A stretch of 64,000 bases of DNA from an uncultured Corynebacterium sp. (GTDB lineage: Bacteria > Actinomycetota > Actinomycetes > Mycobacteriales > Mycobacteriaceae), in assembly GCA_946223355.1 (NCBI GenBank), contig CAMIPB010000003.1, positions 1 to 64,000 on the forward strand, given 5' to 3'. Under the pieces are notes generated by a model that saw only the letters and a list, made by a program, of their open reading frames with translations, had not been told where the DNA came from and ran no database searches. Positions 18,862-27,710 of this stretch are shown here, piece by piece. Each line of letters starts with the position of its first letter. Position 1 is the stretch's first letter. A program made the translations under genes and the position numbers.

Positions 18862-18892
18862 GGGCGATAAGGTTTATCGCCCGTCATCGCCC
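18862..18892. promoter_or_regulatory. Likely OxyR operator between ahpC and oxyR
   Basis: GGGCGATAA-GGT-TTATCGCCC (18862-18882) is a perfect 9+9 palindrome, and a third half-site ATCGCCC follows at 18886-18892. It lies between the divergent ahpC and oxyR genes, where OxyR autoregulates itself and activates ahpC in related bacteria. The GATAA/TTATC core recalls mycobacterial OxyR sites. Binding is inferred. Confidence 0.65.
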
Positions 18893-18957
18893 ATTATGCA
18901 CGACTTGATGACAACCGTCAATAGATTATCCTTTTTTATTGCGCTAGAGTAATAGGC

Positions 18958-19893
18958 ATGAACAATAAAGATTATCGTCCTACACTTGCTCAGCTACGAA
19001 CATTTGTGACAATCGCCGAACACAAGCATTTTGGTGAAGCAGCTTCCAAGCTACAAATCTCGCAGCCTTCACTCTCCCAGGCGTTGGCTGCACTGGAGCA
19101 GGGCTTGGACGTCCAGCTCATCGAACGTTCTACTCGCCGGGTGATCATTACGGCTGCCGGCCAAGCCCTTTTGCCTTTTGCGCAAACTACTCTCGAGGCG
19201 GCAGATAATTTCCTCGTTCAGTCTCGCGGCGCTAATGGGCCACCCGCTGGCCCACTGACGATCGGTATCATCCCCACTGTTGCACCATATATTCTTCCCT
19301 TTTTACTTCCATCGATTAAAGAAGAATTCCCCAAGCTAGAACCCTTTATTGTTGAAGAACAAACCCATAACCTGCTGTCGCAATTGCGTGACGGTCAGAT
19401 TGATTTAGCGATTCTAGCTTTGCCCTCCGAACTTTCAGGCGCAACAGATACCCCGCTGTTTACCGAGCGCTTCTTTGTTGTTGTACCCCAGGGACACCCT
19501 CTAGCCGGACGCCAGGATTTACAGTTGAACGACATCAAGCAGCTGGAATTGTTGCTTCTCGACGACGGACATTGCCTACGCGATCAGATTGTCGATCTGT
19601 GTCGGGCGGCGCAAATCAATCCTTCTGAGACCACCAACGCGATTACTAAAGCTGCTTCGCTCACCACAGTGATGCAACTTGTGTCCGCCGGACTTGGCTC
19701 CAGCTTGATTCCTGAGTCTGCAATCAAAACGGAATGTGCTGACCGGAATGTTTCACTTGCCCAATTTGCTGAAGACGTTGTTGCTGAACGCGAAATTGGA
19801 CTCGTATTCCGCAGTTCCACCGCACGCCAAGAAGATTTCCACAAAATCGGTGAACTCGTCACCGCTGCCTTCAAGCGTGCGAAGGAAAAATAG
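18958..19893 (+). CDS. oxyR: Hydrogen-peroxide-sensing LysR regulator OxyR
   Basis: A 311-residue LysR-family regulator. The N-terminal winged HTH reads LAQLRTFVTIAEHKHFGEAA and LQISQPSLSQALAALEQGL. In the sensor domain Cys206 (DDGHCLRDQ) and Cys215 (VDLCRAA) are nine residues apart, exactly as the redox pair Cys199/Cys208 of E. coli OxyR. Oxidation to a disulphide switches its DNA binding. It is divergent from ahpC-ahpD, its obvious target. No strong ribosome-binding site precedes the ATG. Confidence 0.93.
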   Translation: MNNKDYRPTLAQLRTFVTIAEHKHFGEAASKLQISQPSLSQALAALEQGLDVQLIERSTRRVIITAAGQALLPFAQTTLEAADNFLVQSRGANGPPAGPLTIGIIPTVAPYILPFLLPSIKEEFPKLEPFIVEEQTHNLLSQLRDGQIDLAILALPSELSGATDTPLFTERFFVVVPQGHPLAGRQDLQLNDIKQLELLLLDDGHCLRDQIVDLCRAAQINPSETTNAITKAASLTTVMQLVSAGLGSSLIPESAIKTECADRNVSLAQFAEDVVAEREIGLVFRSSTARQEDFHKIGELVTAAFKRAKEK

Positions 19894-19929
19894 CGCGAAT
19901 ACAGCCTAACCGCGGTTCTGCATAGGTCA

Positions 19930-20886
19930 CTACATTCCGTAGCTCTGGTAGCCCGGCCCTTGAAAGTGCTGAGGCTGGCCGGTTACCGGCATGCCAGCAT
20001 TGGTGGATTCATACTGTCCGCGAATCTGGCGGTATAGGTAGGCAAAACCCAAGAGATTTATTTGGGACCAAATAAGCATGCCTAATCCCAAGGTAAAGAC
20101 AACAAACACCGTACCCAAGAAACCGGACACGATATAGAACCCGATTAGCAACAATCGGTGCCCCTTGGATGAATTCCATGCCGCTTTCAACGAATTGTCC
20201 ACGCCGCCCTCGGCTGCATAAAACACTGCTAGAAAAAGACGCATTTGGACGATTGCGATCAATATTACGGCGGCGATCAGCGCAAGAATTCCCAACACCA
20301 GTAATACGACTCCCCATGGTTGTGCAGATGAAGATTCGATGAGGACGATCGAGAAGACGATCAAGACAATGGGGACCATCACGACTACGAAATACATAAC
20401 TGCACCAATAAGGGCTATCAAGAAAATATTGCCCACAATTGGCCCATAGCGTAGCCCTTCGGTTACGTCGCTAATGCCGATCTTCGATTTATTGAGCTGT
20501 TTGACCGCTGCGTGAATAGCGAAGGGATATACCACCAGTGCCGAGATTAGACCCATCACCATCATCAGCGCATAAAACTGAAAACTATTTTCTAAGTCAT
20601 CCAATGCTTTCTCGGTCTGAGGCGTCGGGTTGTTCGCAGCCGCATCCATCGCCTCGAACATTCCCATCTGCGCCAGGCCAAAAAGATACAGCCCAACTAA
20701 GACTGCCGTGATAATAACGCCAAATACAATCCATATGAGCCAGCTACTAAAAACTCGTTTAAATCCCCATGCGAGGGCGGAAAAGATATTGAAATCTTGC
20801 GAAGGAACAACAACTTCGTCACGTGGTGCAGGGCCTACGCCGTTGCCTGTGTACTGCCCGCCACCTTGTCCAGCTTGATAGGTCAT
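19930..20886 (-). CDS. Multi-pass membrane protein, function unknown
   Basis: A 318-residue protein with a Gly/Pro/Gln-rich cytosolic N-terminus, then about six membrane segments: WLIWIVFGVIITAVLVGLYL, FYALMMVMGLISALVVYPF, IFLIALIGAVMYFVVVMVPI, VVLLVLGILALIAAVILIAI, a segment around LLLIGFYIVSGFLGTVFVVF, and another near LGMLIWSQINLLGFAYL. It ends with a Gln/Gly/Tyr tail. Similar actinobacterial proteins are annotated only as hypothetical membrane proteins. The second ATG (20886) is preferred since GAGGG lies 9 bases ahead of it and touches the first one. Confidence 0.7.
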   Translation of the reverse strand: MTYQAGQGGGQYTGNGVGPAPRDEVVVPSQDFNIFSALAWGFKRVFSSWLIWIVFGVIITAVLVGLYLFGLAQMGMFEAMDAAANNPTPQTEKALDDLENSFQFYALMMVMGLISALVVYPFAIHAAVKQLNKSKIGISDVTEGLRYGPIVGNIFLIALIGAVMYFVVVMVPIVLIVFSIVLIESSSAQPWGVVLLVLGILALIAAVILIAIVQMRLFLAVFYAAEGGVDNSLKAAWNSSKGHRLLLIGFYIVSGFLGTVFVVFTLGLGMLIWSQINLLGFAYLYRQIRGQYESTNAGMPVTGQPQHFQGPGYQSYGM

Positions 20887-20997
20887 GTAAGTCATCCCTC
20901 TTCCACGTGCTCTCGTTCAAAAATTTACGAGGTGTTAGTTTAACCTGGTTTTCAATAGTTTGCTTGCCAAGCTTGAGGGTAAACTGAATCGTTGACT

Positions 20998-23900
20998 ATG
21001 AACAATTCCACTTCTCTGAAAACAGAGCTGTACCAAGCCTTGGACGCCGTTAGTATCGTCGACGAGCGATTGTTTAAACGACGGCTAAAAAAGGCACGAT
21101 CTGCTGAAGCTTTAGAAGCCATCGCACAAGACATCGAGAAAGCTCAGGCGCGTATCTCCGTCATTGATAGCGAGATTCCAACGATTGAGTTTCCAGAAAA
21201 GCTCCCAGTAACCTCTCGCAAAGAGGACATCGCTGAAGCAATTGCGCACAATCAAGTTGTGATCATCGCAGGAGAAACCGGTTCGGGTAAAACCACTCAG
21301 ATCCCGAAGATTTGTCTCGAGTTAGGTCGCGGACGCCGAGGTCTCATCGGTCATACACAACCACGAAGGTTGGCGGCACGCACTGTCGCAGAGCGCATTG
21401 CTGATGAACTTGGGCAAAAAATTGGCCAATCCGTAGGCTATGCCATCAGATTTGACGACAAGGTAGGTAAAACCACTGCGGTTAAGCTGATGACCGATGG
21501 CATTCTGCTCGCAGAAATGCAACGCGATAGGTTCCTCAACAACTACGACACCATCATCATTGATGAAGCTCACGAACGAAGCCTCAACATCGACTTCCTA
21601 CTCGGTTACCTGAAAAAACTCCTTCCCAAACGTCCCGATTTAAAAGTAATCATCACCTCGGCGACCATCGATCCGGAGCGTTTTGCTTCACACTTTGCGG
21701 ATTCAGACGGTAATCCTGCTCCCATCGTGGAGGTATCGGGCAGAACGTATCCGGTTGAAGTCCGCTACAGGCCGCTACAGTTTGAGCTGGATGGCAAGCT
21801 CATTGACCAAGATCCACTTGACGGACTCTGCGATTCAGTTCGCGAGCTCATCACCGAAGGAAACGGCGATATTCTTTGTTTCTTTGCAGGAGAACGTGAC
21901 ATCCGCGATGCCCAAGATGCTCTCGAAAGCCAACGCTTTAAAGGCATTGAAATCGTACCGCTGTTTGGCCGGCTATCTAATGCGGAGCAACATCGCGTCT
22001 TCACGCCTCACTCCAAGAGACGAATAGTCCTAGCTACAAACATTGCGGAAACCTCCCTTACTGTTCCCGGCATCCGCTACGTTATAGACACCGGAACCGC
22101 ACGTATTTCTAGGTATTCAACTCGGACCAAGGTCCAACGTCTCCCTATTGAGCCCATTTCGCAGGCCAGCGCCAATCAGCGCTCCGGCCGCTGTGGTCGT
22201 GTAGCCGATGGCATTGCAATTCGGCTCTATTCCGAAGAAGACTTTCACTCACGTCCGGAATTTACCGATCCAGAAATTCTGCGCACCAACCTAGCCAGCG
22301 TCATCTTGCAAATGATTTCACTCAAGCTAGGCAGCATAGAAGAGTTCCCCTTTGTCCAGTCTCCTGATCACAAGGCAGTGCGTGACGGCCTGGCTCTGCT
22401 CCAAGAACTGGGCGCGTTAGAACCAATGCGCAAAAATTCGCGCCCTACTCTTACCCAAACTGGACGGCAACTAGCCAAGATTCCCGTTGATCCGCGCATG
22501 GCTCGCATGATGGTCGAAGCAGCACACAACGGCTGTCTAGGTGATGTCATAGTAATTGTGGCTGCTATGACGCTACAGGACGTACGAGAGCGCCCAACTG
22601 AATTTCAGGCGCAGGCAGATCAAGCTCACGCACGATTCAACGATCTGACCAGTGACTTCCTCGCTCAGCTTAACCTGTGGGACTATATCCAAGACTCACG
22701 TGATGACCTATCAGGCAATGCTTTTCGGAAACGCATGAAGAAGGAATTTCTCCACTACATGCGCATAAGAGAGTGGTTTGACCTAGTGCGCCAGCTGCGC
22801 GATGTAGCTAAAACTCTCGGCTGGGCTGCGCCTGAGTCCGAAGTATCCAAAAGAAATTCTGCATCTATTCACCAGTCTCTACTTTCCGGGCTCCTGTCCA
22901 ATATTGGCTCCAAGGACGGGAATTCTAAGGAGTTCTTCGGTGCTCGCGGAACCAAATTCATGGTGTTTCCCGGCTCTGCGTTATCCAAAAAGCCACCAGA
23001 GTTTATTATGGCGGCAGAGCTGGTTGAGACCTCTCGACTGTGGGCCCGTGATGTCGCCCAAATCCAACCGGAATGGGTCGAAAAGCTAGCGAAACACTTG
23101 CTCAAGTACAACTACTCTGAACCAAGCTGGTCTCGGAAGCGAGGCGCAGCAGTAGTACATCAACGGGCACTACTTTACGGAGTTCCTGTTTATGCAGATA
23201 GGCTTGTGCCCTACTCCCATGTTGACCCCGAAGCTGCGCGCGATTTTTTTATTAGGAACGCACTGGTAGATGGGGACTGGGACACCCACCACAAGTTCTT
23301 CCATTCCAACGTTCGAAAGCTTGAAGAAGCCAGCAATATTGAGGAAAAGGCTCGGCGCCGTGGAATAGTCATTGACGAAGACGCGCTATTCGACTTCTAT
23401 GACAGCAAGCTTCCTGCGAATATTACGAGCTCGCGGCACTTTGATAAATGGTGGAAGAAAGAGAAACAGCAAAACCCTGATTTCTTAGATTTTGACCCTT
23501 CGGCATTGCTTAACGACGAGGAGAATGGAGTCGATGAGAAAGCCTTTCCGGACACTATTCGACGGGCTGGATTGGAACTGGAGCTAAAATATGCGTTCGC
23601 CCCGGGCGATAAAGCCGACGGTGTCACTGTGCTCATACCAGTTCCGCTCCTAGCTGGAATTGAGTACGAAGGCTGGGATTGGCTAGTACCTGGCTTACGT
23701 GAAGAACTAGCCACCGAACTAATCCGGTCGTTGCCCAAGAAGCTGCGTCGTAGTGTTGTTCCTGCACCAGATTTTGCTCGTGCCGCTTTACCCAAACTTG
23801 TGCCTTACGAGGGAACAATCACCGGCCAGTTGGCTGACGTTCTCCGTTCGATGGGCGCTACTGGAATCAATGCGAGCGATTTTGACCCGTCTAAACTTCC

Positions 23901-24900
23901 AGTGCACTTAACCATGAATTTCGCCGCGATCAACAAGGCTGGGAAGATTATTGATCAAGATAGATCACTTGACGCATTGCGCCAACGCCAAGCGGGCTCA
24001 ATTACCAGTTCAATGGAAAAAGTCGCAGGACGTTCTTCAGCTCCTGTAGCTCGCGAGTGGGATTCAAACAGCCTTGGAACGATTGATGAAGAAATCAGTA
24101 CTACCGTTGATGGCCAAACAGTCACCGCCTACCAAGGGCTAGAAGTAACGCCTCAAGGAATGCGGGTGAAGGCGTATCCGACTAAGGCGGCCGCAGACGC
24201 AGCAATGTTTACGTCTATCCTCTCGCTGCTTCTGAAGGAAATACCAGTTCCTCAGAAGCAAATGATGAACGGTCTTCCTTTACAGCAGCGAGTCGCCGTA
24301 GACAACTATCCTCATGGCGGCGCTACTGGCCTGGTAAACGACGCCCGGGTCGCAGCGATCAAAGATGCGCTCATTGCAGCAGGTGGACCAGTACGCGATC
24401 CTGAGGCCTTCATTGCTCTTAAAAACCAGATAAAGCCAAAAATCGCGTCAAAGGTCCGGGAAACTGTTGTGGCTATGTCGCAAATTCTCGTGCCCTATCT
24501 CAGCATGAAGAATGAGCTAAAACAGTGGGACGGACCTGCAATCGACGATATGTTGTCGCAGCTCGACTTCTACTTGCCTCCGCATGCTCTTACTAAACAT
24601 GGTATTGCTCGCCTCAAGCATGTTCCACGCTATGTGAAAGCAATGGAAATTCGGCTTGAAGAGATGGAGTTTGATCCTGACAGGGACGCTGACCGGCAGG
24701 CAGTAGTAGAAAACACTAAGGCTTACTTGAATAACAAGCTAAGGGGTCTGCCGGCTGGCGCAGAAAAGTCCGCACCAGTGCAAAGCATATTGTGGATGAT
24801 AGAAGAGTTACGCGTCAGTTTGTTCGCTCAAAGATTGGGCACTGCACATGCGGTTTCTGCTCGACGTATCGAAAAGGCGGTCAGCAAACTAGGAATCTAG
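20998..24900 (+). CDS. hrpA: ATP-dependent RNA helicase HrpA
   Basis: A 1300-residue DEAH/RHA helicase, full length for HrpA. Motifs: Walker A IIAGETGSGKTTQIPKICLE, DEAH in TIIIDEAHERSLNIDFLLGY, SAT in IITSATIDPERFASHF, and motif VI QRSGRCGRVADG. The helicase-associated and OB-fold regions follow, then the long DUF3418 C-terminus (PEFIMAAELVETSRLWARDV). It takes part in RNA processing or decay and, in E. coli, in resolving stalled ribosomes. The ATG at 20998 is chosen; a TTG six bases upstream is in frame. The stop lies 17 bp from the converging nrdR end. Confidence 0.92.
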   Translation: MNNSTSLKTELYQALDAVSIVDERLFKRRLKKARSAEALEAIAQDIEKAQARISVIDSEIPTIEFPEKLPVTSRKEDIAEAIAHNQVVIIAGETGSGKTTQIPKICLELGRGRRGLIGHTQPRRLAARTVAERIADELGQKIGQSVGYAIRFDDKVGKTTAVKLMTDGILLAEMQRDRFLNNYDTIIIDEAHERSLNIDFLLGYLKKLLPKRPDLKVIITSATIDPERFASHFADSDGNPAPIVEVSGRTYPVEVRYRPLQFELDGKLIDQDPLDGLCDSVRELITEGNGDILCFFAGERDIRDAQDALESQRFKGIEIVPLFGRLSNAEQHRVFTPHSKRRIVLATNIAETSLTVPGIRYVIDTGTARISRYSTRTKVQRLPIEPISQASANQRSGRCGRVADGIAIRLYSEEDFHSRPEFTDPEILRTNLASVILQMISLKLGSIEEFPFVQSPDHKAVRDGLALLQELGALEPMRKNSRPTLTQTGRQLAKIPVDPRMARMMVEAAHNGCLGDVIVIVAAMTLQDVRERPTEFQAQADQAHARFNDLTSDFLAQLNLWDYIQDSRDDLSGNAFRKRMKKEFLHYMRIREWFDLVRQLRDVAKTLGWAAPESEVSKRNSASIHQSLLSGLLSNIGSKDGNSKEFFGARGTKFMVFPGSALSKKPPEFIMAAELVETSRLWARDVAQIQPEWVEKLAKHLLKYNYSEPSWSRKRGAAVVHQRALLYGVPVYADRLVPYSHVDPEAARDFFIRNALVDGDWDTHHKFFHSNVRKLEEASNIEEKARRRGIVIDEDALFDFYDSKLPANITSSRHFDKWWKKEKQQNPDFLDFDPSALLNDEENGVDEKAFPDTIRRAGLELELKYAFAPGDKADGVTVLIPVPLLAGIEYEGWDWLVPGLREELATELIRSLPKKLRRSVVPAPDFARAALPKLVPYEGTITGQLADVLRSMGATGINASDFDPSKLPVHLTMNFAAINKAGKIIDQDRSLDALRQRQAGSITSSMEKVAGRSSAPVAREWDSNSLGTIDEEISTTVDGQTVTAYQGLEVTPQGMRVKAYPTKAAADAAMFTSILSLLLKEIPVPQKQMMNGLPLQQRVAVDNYPHGGATGLVNDARVAAIKDALIAAGGPVRDPEAFIALKNQIKPKIASKVRETVVAMSQILVPYLSMKNELKQWDGPAIDDMLSQLDFYLPPHALTKHGIARLKHVPRYVKAMEIRLEEMEFDPDRDADRQAVVENTKAYLNNKLRGLPAGAEKSAPVQSILWMIEELRVSLFAQRLGTAHAVSARRIEKAVSKLGI

Positions 24901-24916
24901 ATAGTTAATCTTGCCG

Positions 24917-25375
24917 TTAATGGTCTTCGCGCGCCCGTCTGCGCATAAGCCTAATCTCCGATTCAAAATCCTCTGCACTGTCAAAAGACTTATACACGGA
25001 GGCGAAGCGAAGATAGGCAACTTCATCAAGTTCGCGTAGAGGCTCAAGTATAGCTAGGCCAACGTCATTGGCATTAATCTGCGAACTTCCTTGGCTCCGC
25101 ACAGTCTCTTCAACCTCCTGCGCCAAACGCTTCAAGGCATCATCTGAAACTTCCCGCCCTTGACATGCTCGCCGCACACCACGGATAACTTTATCTCGGC
25201 TAAATGGCTCGGCGAGGCCATTACGCTTGACAACGAGCAAAACAGCCTTTTCAACAGTTGTGAATCTGCCTGAACAGGCCGAGCACTCGCGCCGCCTCCG
25301 AATTGCAGCCCCTGCTTCCGCCATGCGAGAGTCAATAACGCGAGACTGTTCATGGTGACAAAATGGGCAATACAC
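24917..25375 (-). CDS. nrdR: Ribonucleotide reductase repressor NrdR
   Basis: A 152-residue protein with the NrdR layout: a zinc ribbon with Cys3/Cys6 and Cys31/Cys34 ([19 protein letters not shown]), then an ATP-cone ([20 protein letters not shown]). It represses nrd genes by sensing ATP/dATP. The GTG start has GAGG about 10 bases ahead. Position between hrpA and divS-lexA is the conserved corynebacterial order. Confidence 0.95.
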   Translation of the reverse strand: MYCPFCHHEQSRVIDSRMAEAGAAIRRRRECSACSGRFTTVEKAVLLVVKRNGLAEPFSRDKVIRGVRRACQGREVSDDALKRLAQEVEETVRSQGSSQINANDVGLAILEPLRELDEVAYLRFASVYKSFDSAEDFESEIRLMRRRAREDH

Positions 25376-25462
25376 TAGGCTGGTTCCTCACTTTAAAAAA
25401 GTAAACTGGTCTCGAGGACTTGAGTTTACCGCCCGGCCACGAGCAGGTGAAGCTAAGCCAAC

Positions 25463-25852
25463 TTAACGTGCATTGCTGAAGTGGGATGTTTCTACACCAG
25501 CCTCGTAAGGAGTGTAGGAGGACTCATCTTCCCCAAGTCCGGCGGTCAAAGTACCGATGAATACAGCTAGGCCAAAAACCGCACCCAAGAGGAAACTACT
25601 TCCCTTGTTCGAATCGCGAGAATATCGCTTTCCATAAACACTGTTCGTAGTTGACCGACTATCTGGAACTGTTCGATATTTCAATGTTCGAGATCCCGTG
25701 CCAAGTGTTCGCATTTGACGACGCTCCCCTTCAAATACACGCGGAGTAGATTGTCCCTCTCCACAGTCCCAAACTGCGGCGGGCGTAACCAATTTTGATT
25801 GCTTCTGAACTTCGGTATTTCGCGCGTAACGTGGGTTAATGATGACGGTCAT
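25463..25852 (-). CDS. divS: DivS-like SOS-induced cell division suppressor
   Basis: A 129-residue protein with a basic N-terminal half (MTVIINPRYARNTE, RRQMRTLGTGSRTLKYRT), one membrane segment (SSFLLGAVFGLAVFIGTLTAG) and a short acidic tail. Identity rests mainly on position: divS lies between nrdR and lexA, divergent from lexA, in C. glutamicum, where it is SOS-induced and blocks division after DNA damage. The ATG at 25852 follows AAAGGAATTGAC, a clear ribosome-binding site, so the longer upstream frame (to 25990) is not used. GTTCGA half-sites occur both upstream and inside the gene. Confidence 0.65.
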   Translation of the reverse strand: MTVIINPRYARNTEVQKQSKLVTPAAVWDCGEGQSTPRVFEGERRQMRTLGTGSRTLKYRTVPDSRSTTNSVYGKRYSRDSNKGSSFLLGAVFGLAVFIGTLTAGLGEDESSYTPYEAGVETSHFSNAR

Positions 25853-25937
25853 GTCAATTCCTTTCTTTCGATTGAGACACATGGTATCGAGCGTGGCGGA
25901 CATTGCTCGCCAACACGCACCCTGCTCTCGCTCAATA

Positions 25938-26002
25938 GTTCGATTTAGTTGGTATGTTCGATTTATAGCACGATGTTCGAACACGGTCAAGATTTCGTTC
26001 GA
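25938..26002. promoter_or_regulatory. Array of GTTCGA half-sites, probable LexA operator region
   Basis: GTTCGA occurs at 25938, 25956, 25975 and 25997, all in the same orientation, with 18, 19 and 22 bp between starts; the third is part of the palindrome GTTCGAAC. The LexA box of corynebacteria is built from TCGAACA and its complement. Location between divergent divS and lexA supports control of both by LexA. No full canonical box with both halves is seen. Confidence 0.6.
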
Positions 26003-26025
26003 ATGATCATTATTTCCGCTAATCT

Positions 26026-26034
26026 GTGCTATAA
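26026..26034 (+). promoter_or_regulatory. Possible -10 of the lexA promoter
   Basis: TGTGCTATAAC around 26025-26035 looks like an extended -10 element. It follows the last GTTCGA half-site by about 25 bp, so LexA bound there would cover the -35 region. Confidence 0.4.
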
Positions 26035-26107
26035 CTAAAGGTGCATTGTCCCACCAAGGCGCTTATCAATGCACAATGAAAAACGAATAACTCGAAATGG
26101 AGCAAAC

Positions 26108-26818
26108 ATGACCACGAAAAAGACTGCCCGAGGCAGCAAGCCTGATATCGCCTCCTTATCCGCGAGGCAACGCCGTATTCTTGAAGTAATTAGGGATGCC
26201 GTGGTGCTGCGCGGTTATCCTCCGAGCATTCGCGAGATTGGTGATGCTGCAGGACTTCAATCCACGTCATCGGTCGCTTACCAACTTAAGCAACTTGAGG
26301 AAAAGGGTTTCCTTCGCCGAGACCCAAACAAGCCACGCGCGGTAGATGTCCGTGATTTCAACGGTGACGACGATCAAATCAAGCCAGGCCCTCGTTCTAA
26401 ACAGAAACCTGCAGTCGATTTGGAACACGAGGACGCTAGCACGGCAACTTATATTCCGGTCGTGGGGCAGATCGCCGCTGGATCCCCAATTACGGCAGAG
26501 GAAAACATTGACTCTTATTACCCTCTTCCACAAGACATTGTGGGAGATGGAGACTTATTTATGCTCCAGGTCGTTGGTGAGTCCATGAAGGACGCCGGCA
26601 TTCTGGACGGTGACTGGGTCATTGTTCGTTCACAACCTGTAGCTGAGGAGGGCGAGTTTGTCGCGGCACTTCTCGACGGCGCCGAAGCCACTGTCAAGGA
26701 GTTCCACAAAGATGCCACGGGAGTGTGGTTACTACCTCACAATGAAGCCTTTGCCCCCATTAATGGCGACAACGCTGAAATTATGGGCAAAGTCGTCTCA
26801 GTCATGCGTAAACTCTAG
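26108..26818 (+). CDS. lexA: SOS repressor LexA
   Basis: A 236-residue LexA. The N-terminal winged HTH reads [36 protein letters not shown] and [14 protein letters not shown]. The C-terminal peptidase domain shows the Ala-Gly self-cleavage site in GQIAAGSPI, the nucleophile Ser in [15 protein letters not shown] and the Lys in AEATVKEFH. RecA filaments trigger self-cleavage and release SOS genes. The ATG at 26108 has TGGAGC 6 bases upstream; an ATG at 26069 is in frame but less supported. It is divergent from divS. Confidence 0.95.
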   Translation: MTTKKTARGSKPDIASLSARQRRILEVIRDAVVLRGYPPSIREIGDAAGLQSTSSVAYQLKQLEEKGFLRRDPNKPRAVDVRDFNGDDDQIKPGPRSKQKPAVDLEHEDASTATYIPVVGQIAAGSPITAEENIDSYYPLPQDIVGDGDLFMLQVVGESMKDAGILDGDWVIVRSQPVAEEGEFVAALLDGAEATVKEFHKDATGVWLLPHNEAFAPINGDNAEIMGKVVSVMRKL

Positions 26819-26857
26819 ATTGACCATCTAAGCACTTTCTTCAAGCAAGGAATAAGC

Positions 26858-27709
26858 ATGTACTCAGACGAGCGAAGACGCCAAATCGCGTCTCTGACAG
26901 CAGTTGAAGGACGTGTCAATGTGTCGTCGCTAGCTGAGCACTTTGATGTCACGCCTGAAACCATCAGACGTGATTTGGCCGCGCTTGATGAAAGCGGATT
27001 AGTTCAACGCGTACACGGCGGAGCGGTTGCCGCGCAGAATTTCCAAACTGCTGAGGAAGCACTAGACGCGCGGCTTCGCTCCTCCCCCGAGGCTAAAGCA
27101 GCTATCGCTGAAGCTGCTATGCAGTTTCTTCCGAATGCAGGCGGAAGTATTTTTCTTGATGCCGGCTCCACGGTTCATGCCTTCGCGAATTTATTGCGGG
27201 CAGAACACAAAGCTGCAGATCTATCCGTGGTGTCCAATTCCTTACCTATCGCATTAAGTTTGGCCAACGAACCTGCAACAAAAGTTCAGCTACTCGGCGG
27301 TACAGTTCGCTCCATTACACAAGCTGTTGTAGGTGACATCGCTTTAAGAACACTTGCGCTGCTGCGAGCTGACGTCGCATTCTTAGGCACTAACGCATTG
27401 ACGTTGGAAAAAGGCCTTTCAACTGCAGACCCACAAGAAGCAGCGGTGAAATCCGCAATGGTAACCAACTCGAAAAAAGTAGTGGTTCTGTGCGATGCCA
27501 CCAAGTTCGGCAACGAATTCCTAGTCAACTTTGCGGCCCTTCGCGACGTTGATGTGATTATCACCGATGACTCCGCCCCTACTTCTTTCGTAGAAGAATT
27601 GCGCAACCACGACATCGACGTCGTTCTTGCGGATCCCAACCAACGCAGTTATACGCTTTCGGCAGAATCCGTTTCAATGCATTCCATTGAAATTCGAGCG
27701 CGGCAGTAG
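26858..27709 (+). CDS. sugR: DeoR-family regulator of PTS genes (SugR)
   Basis: A 283-residue DeoR-family repressor. The HTH is visible in EGRVNVSSLAEHFDVTPETI and RRDLAALDESGLVQRVHGGA. The sugar-phosphate-binding domain includes IFLDAGSTVHAFA, LSVVSNSLPIAL, LLGGTVRS and FLGTNALTLEKGLST. By place and family it is SugR, which represses ptsI, ptsH and sugar-specific PTS genes and is relieved by fructose phosphates. It converges with ptsI, leaving a single base between the genes. Confidence 0.85.
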   Translation: MYSDERRRQIASLTAVEGRVNVSSLAEHFDVTPETIRRDLAALDESGLVQRVHGGAVAAQNFQTAEEALDARLRSSPEAKAAIAEAAMQFLPNAGGSIFLDAGSTVHAFANLLRAEHKAADLSVVSNSLPIALSLANEPATKVQLLGGTVRSITQAVVGDIALRTLALLRADVAFLGTNALTLEKGLSTADPQEAAVKSAMVTNSKKVVVLCDATKFGNEFLVNFAALRDVDVIITDDSAPTSFVEELRNHDIDVVLADPNQRSYTLSAESVSMHSIEIRARQ

Positions 27710-27710
27710 C

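Noticed and set aside
20931..20947. AGGTGTTAGTTTAACCT near the membrane-protein/hrpA gap, resembling a DtxR box
   Set aside because: The half-sites are two bases too far apart for the 19-bp DtxR palindrome, and the flanks do not match.
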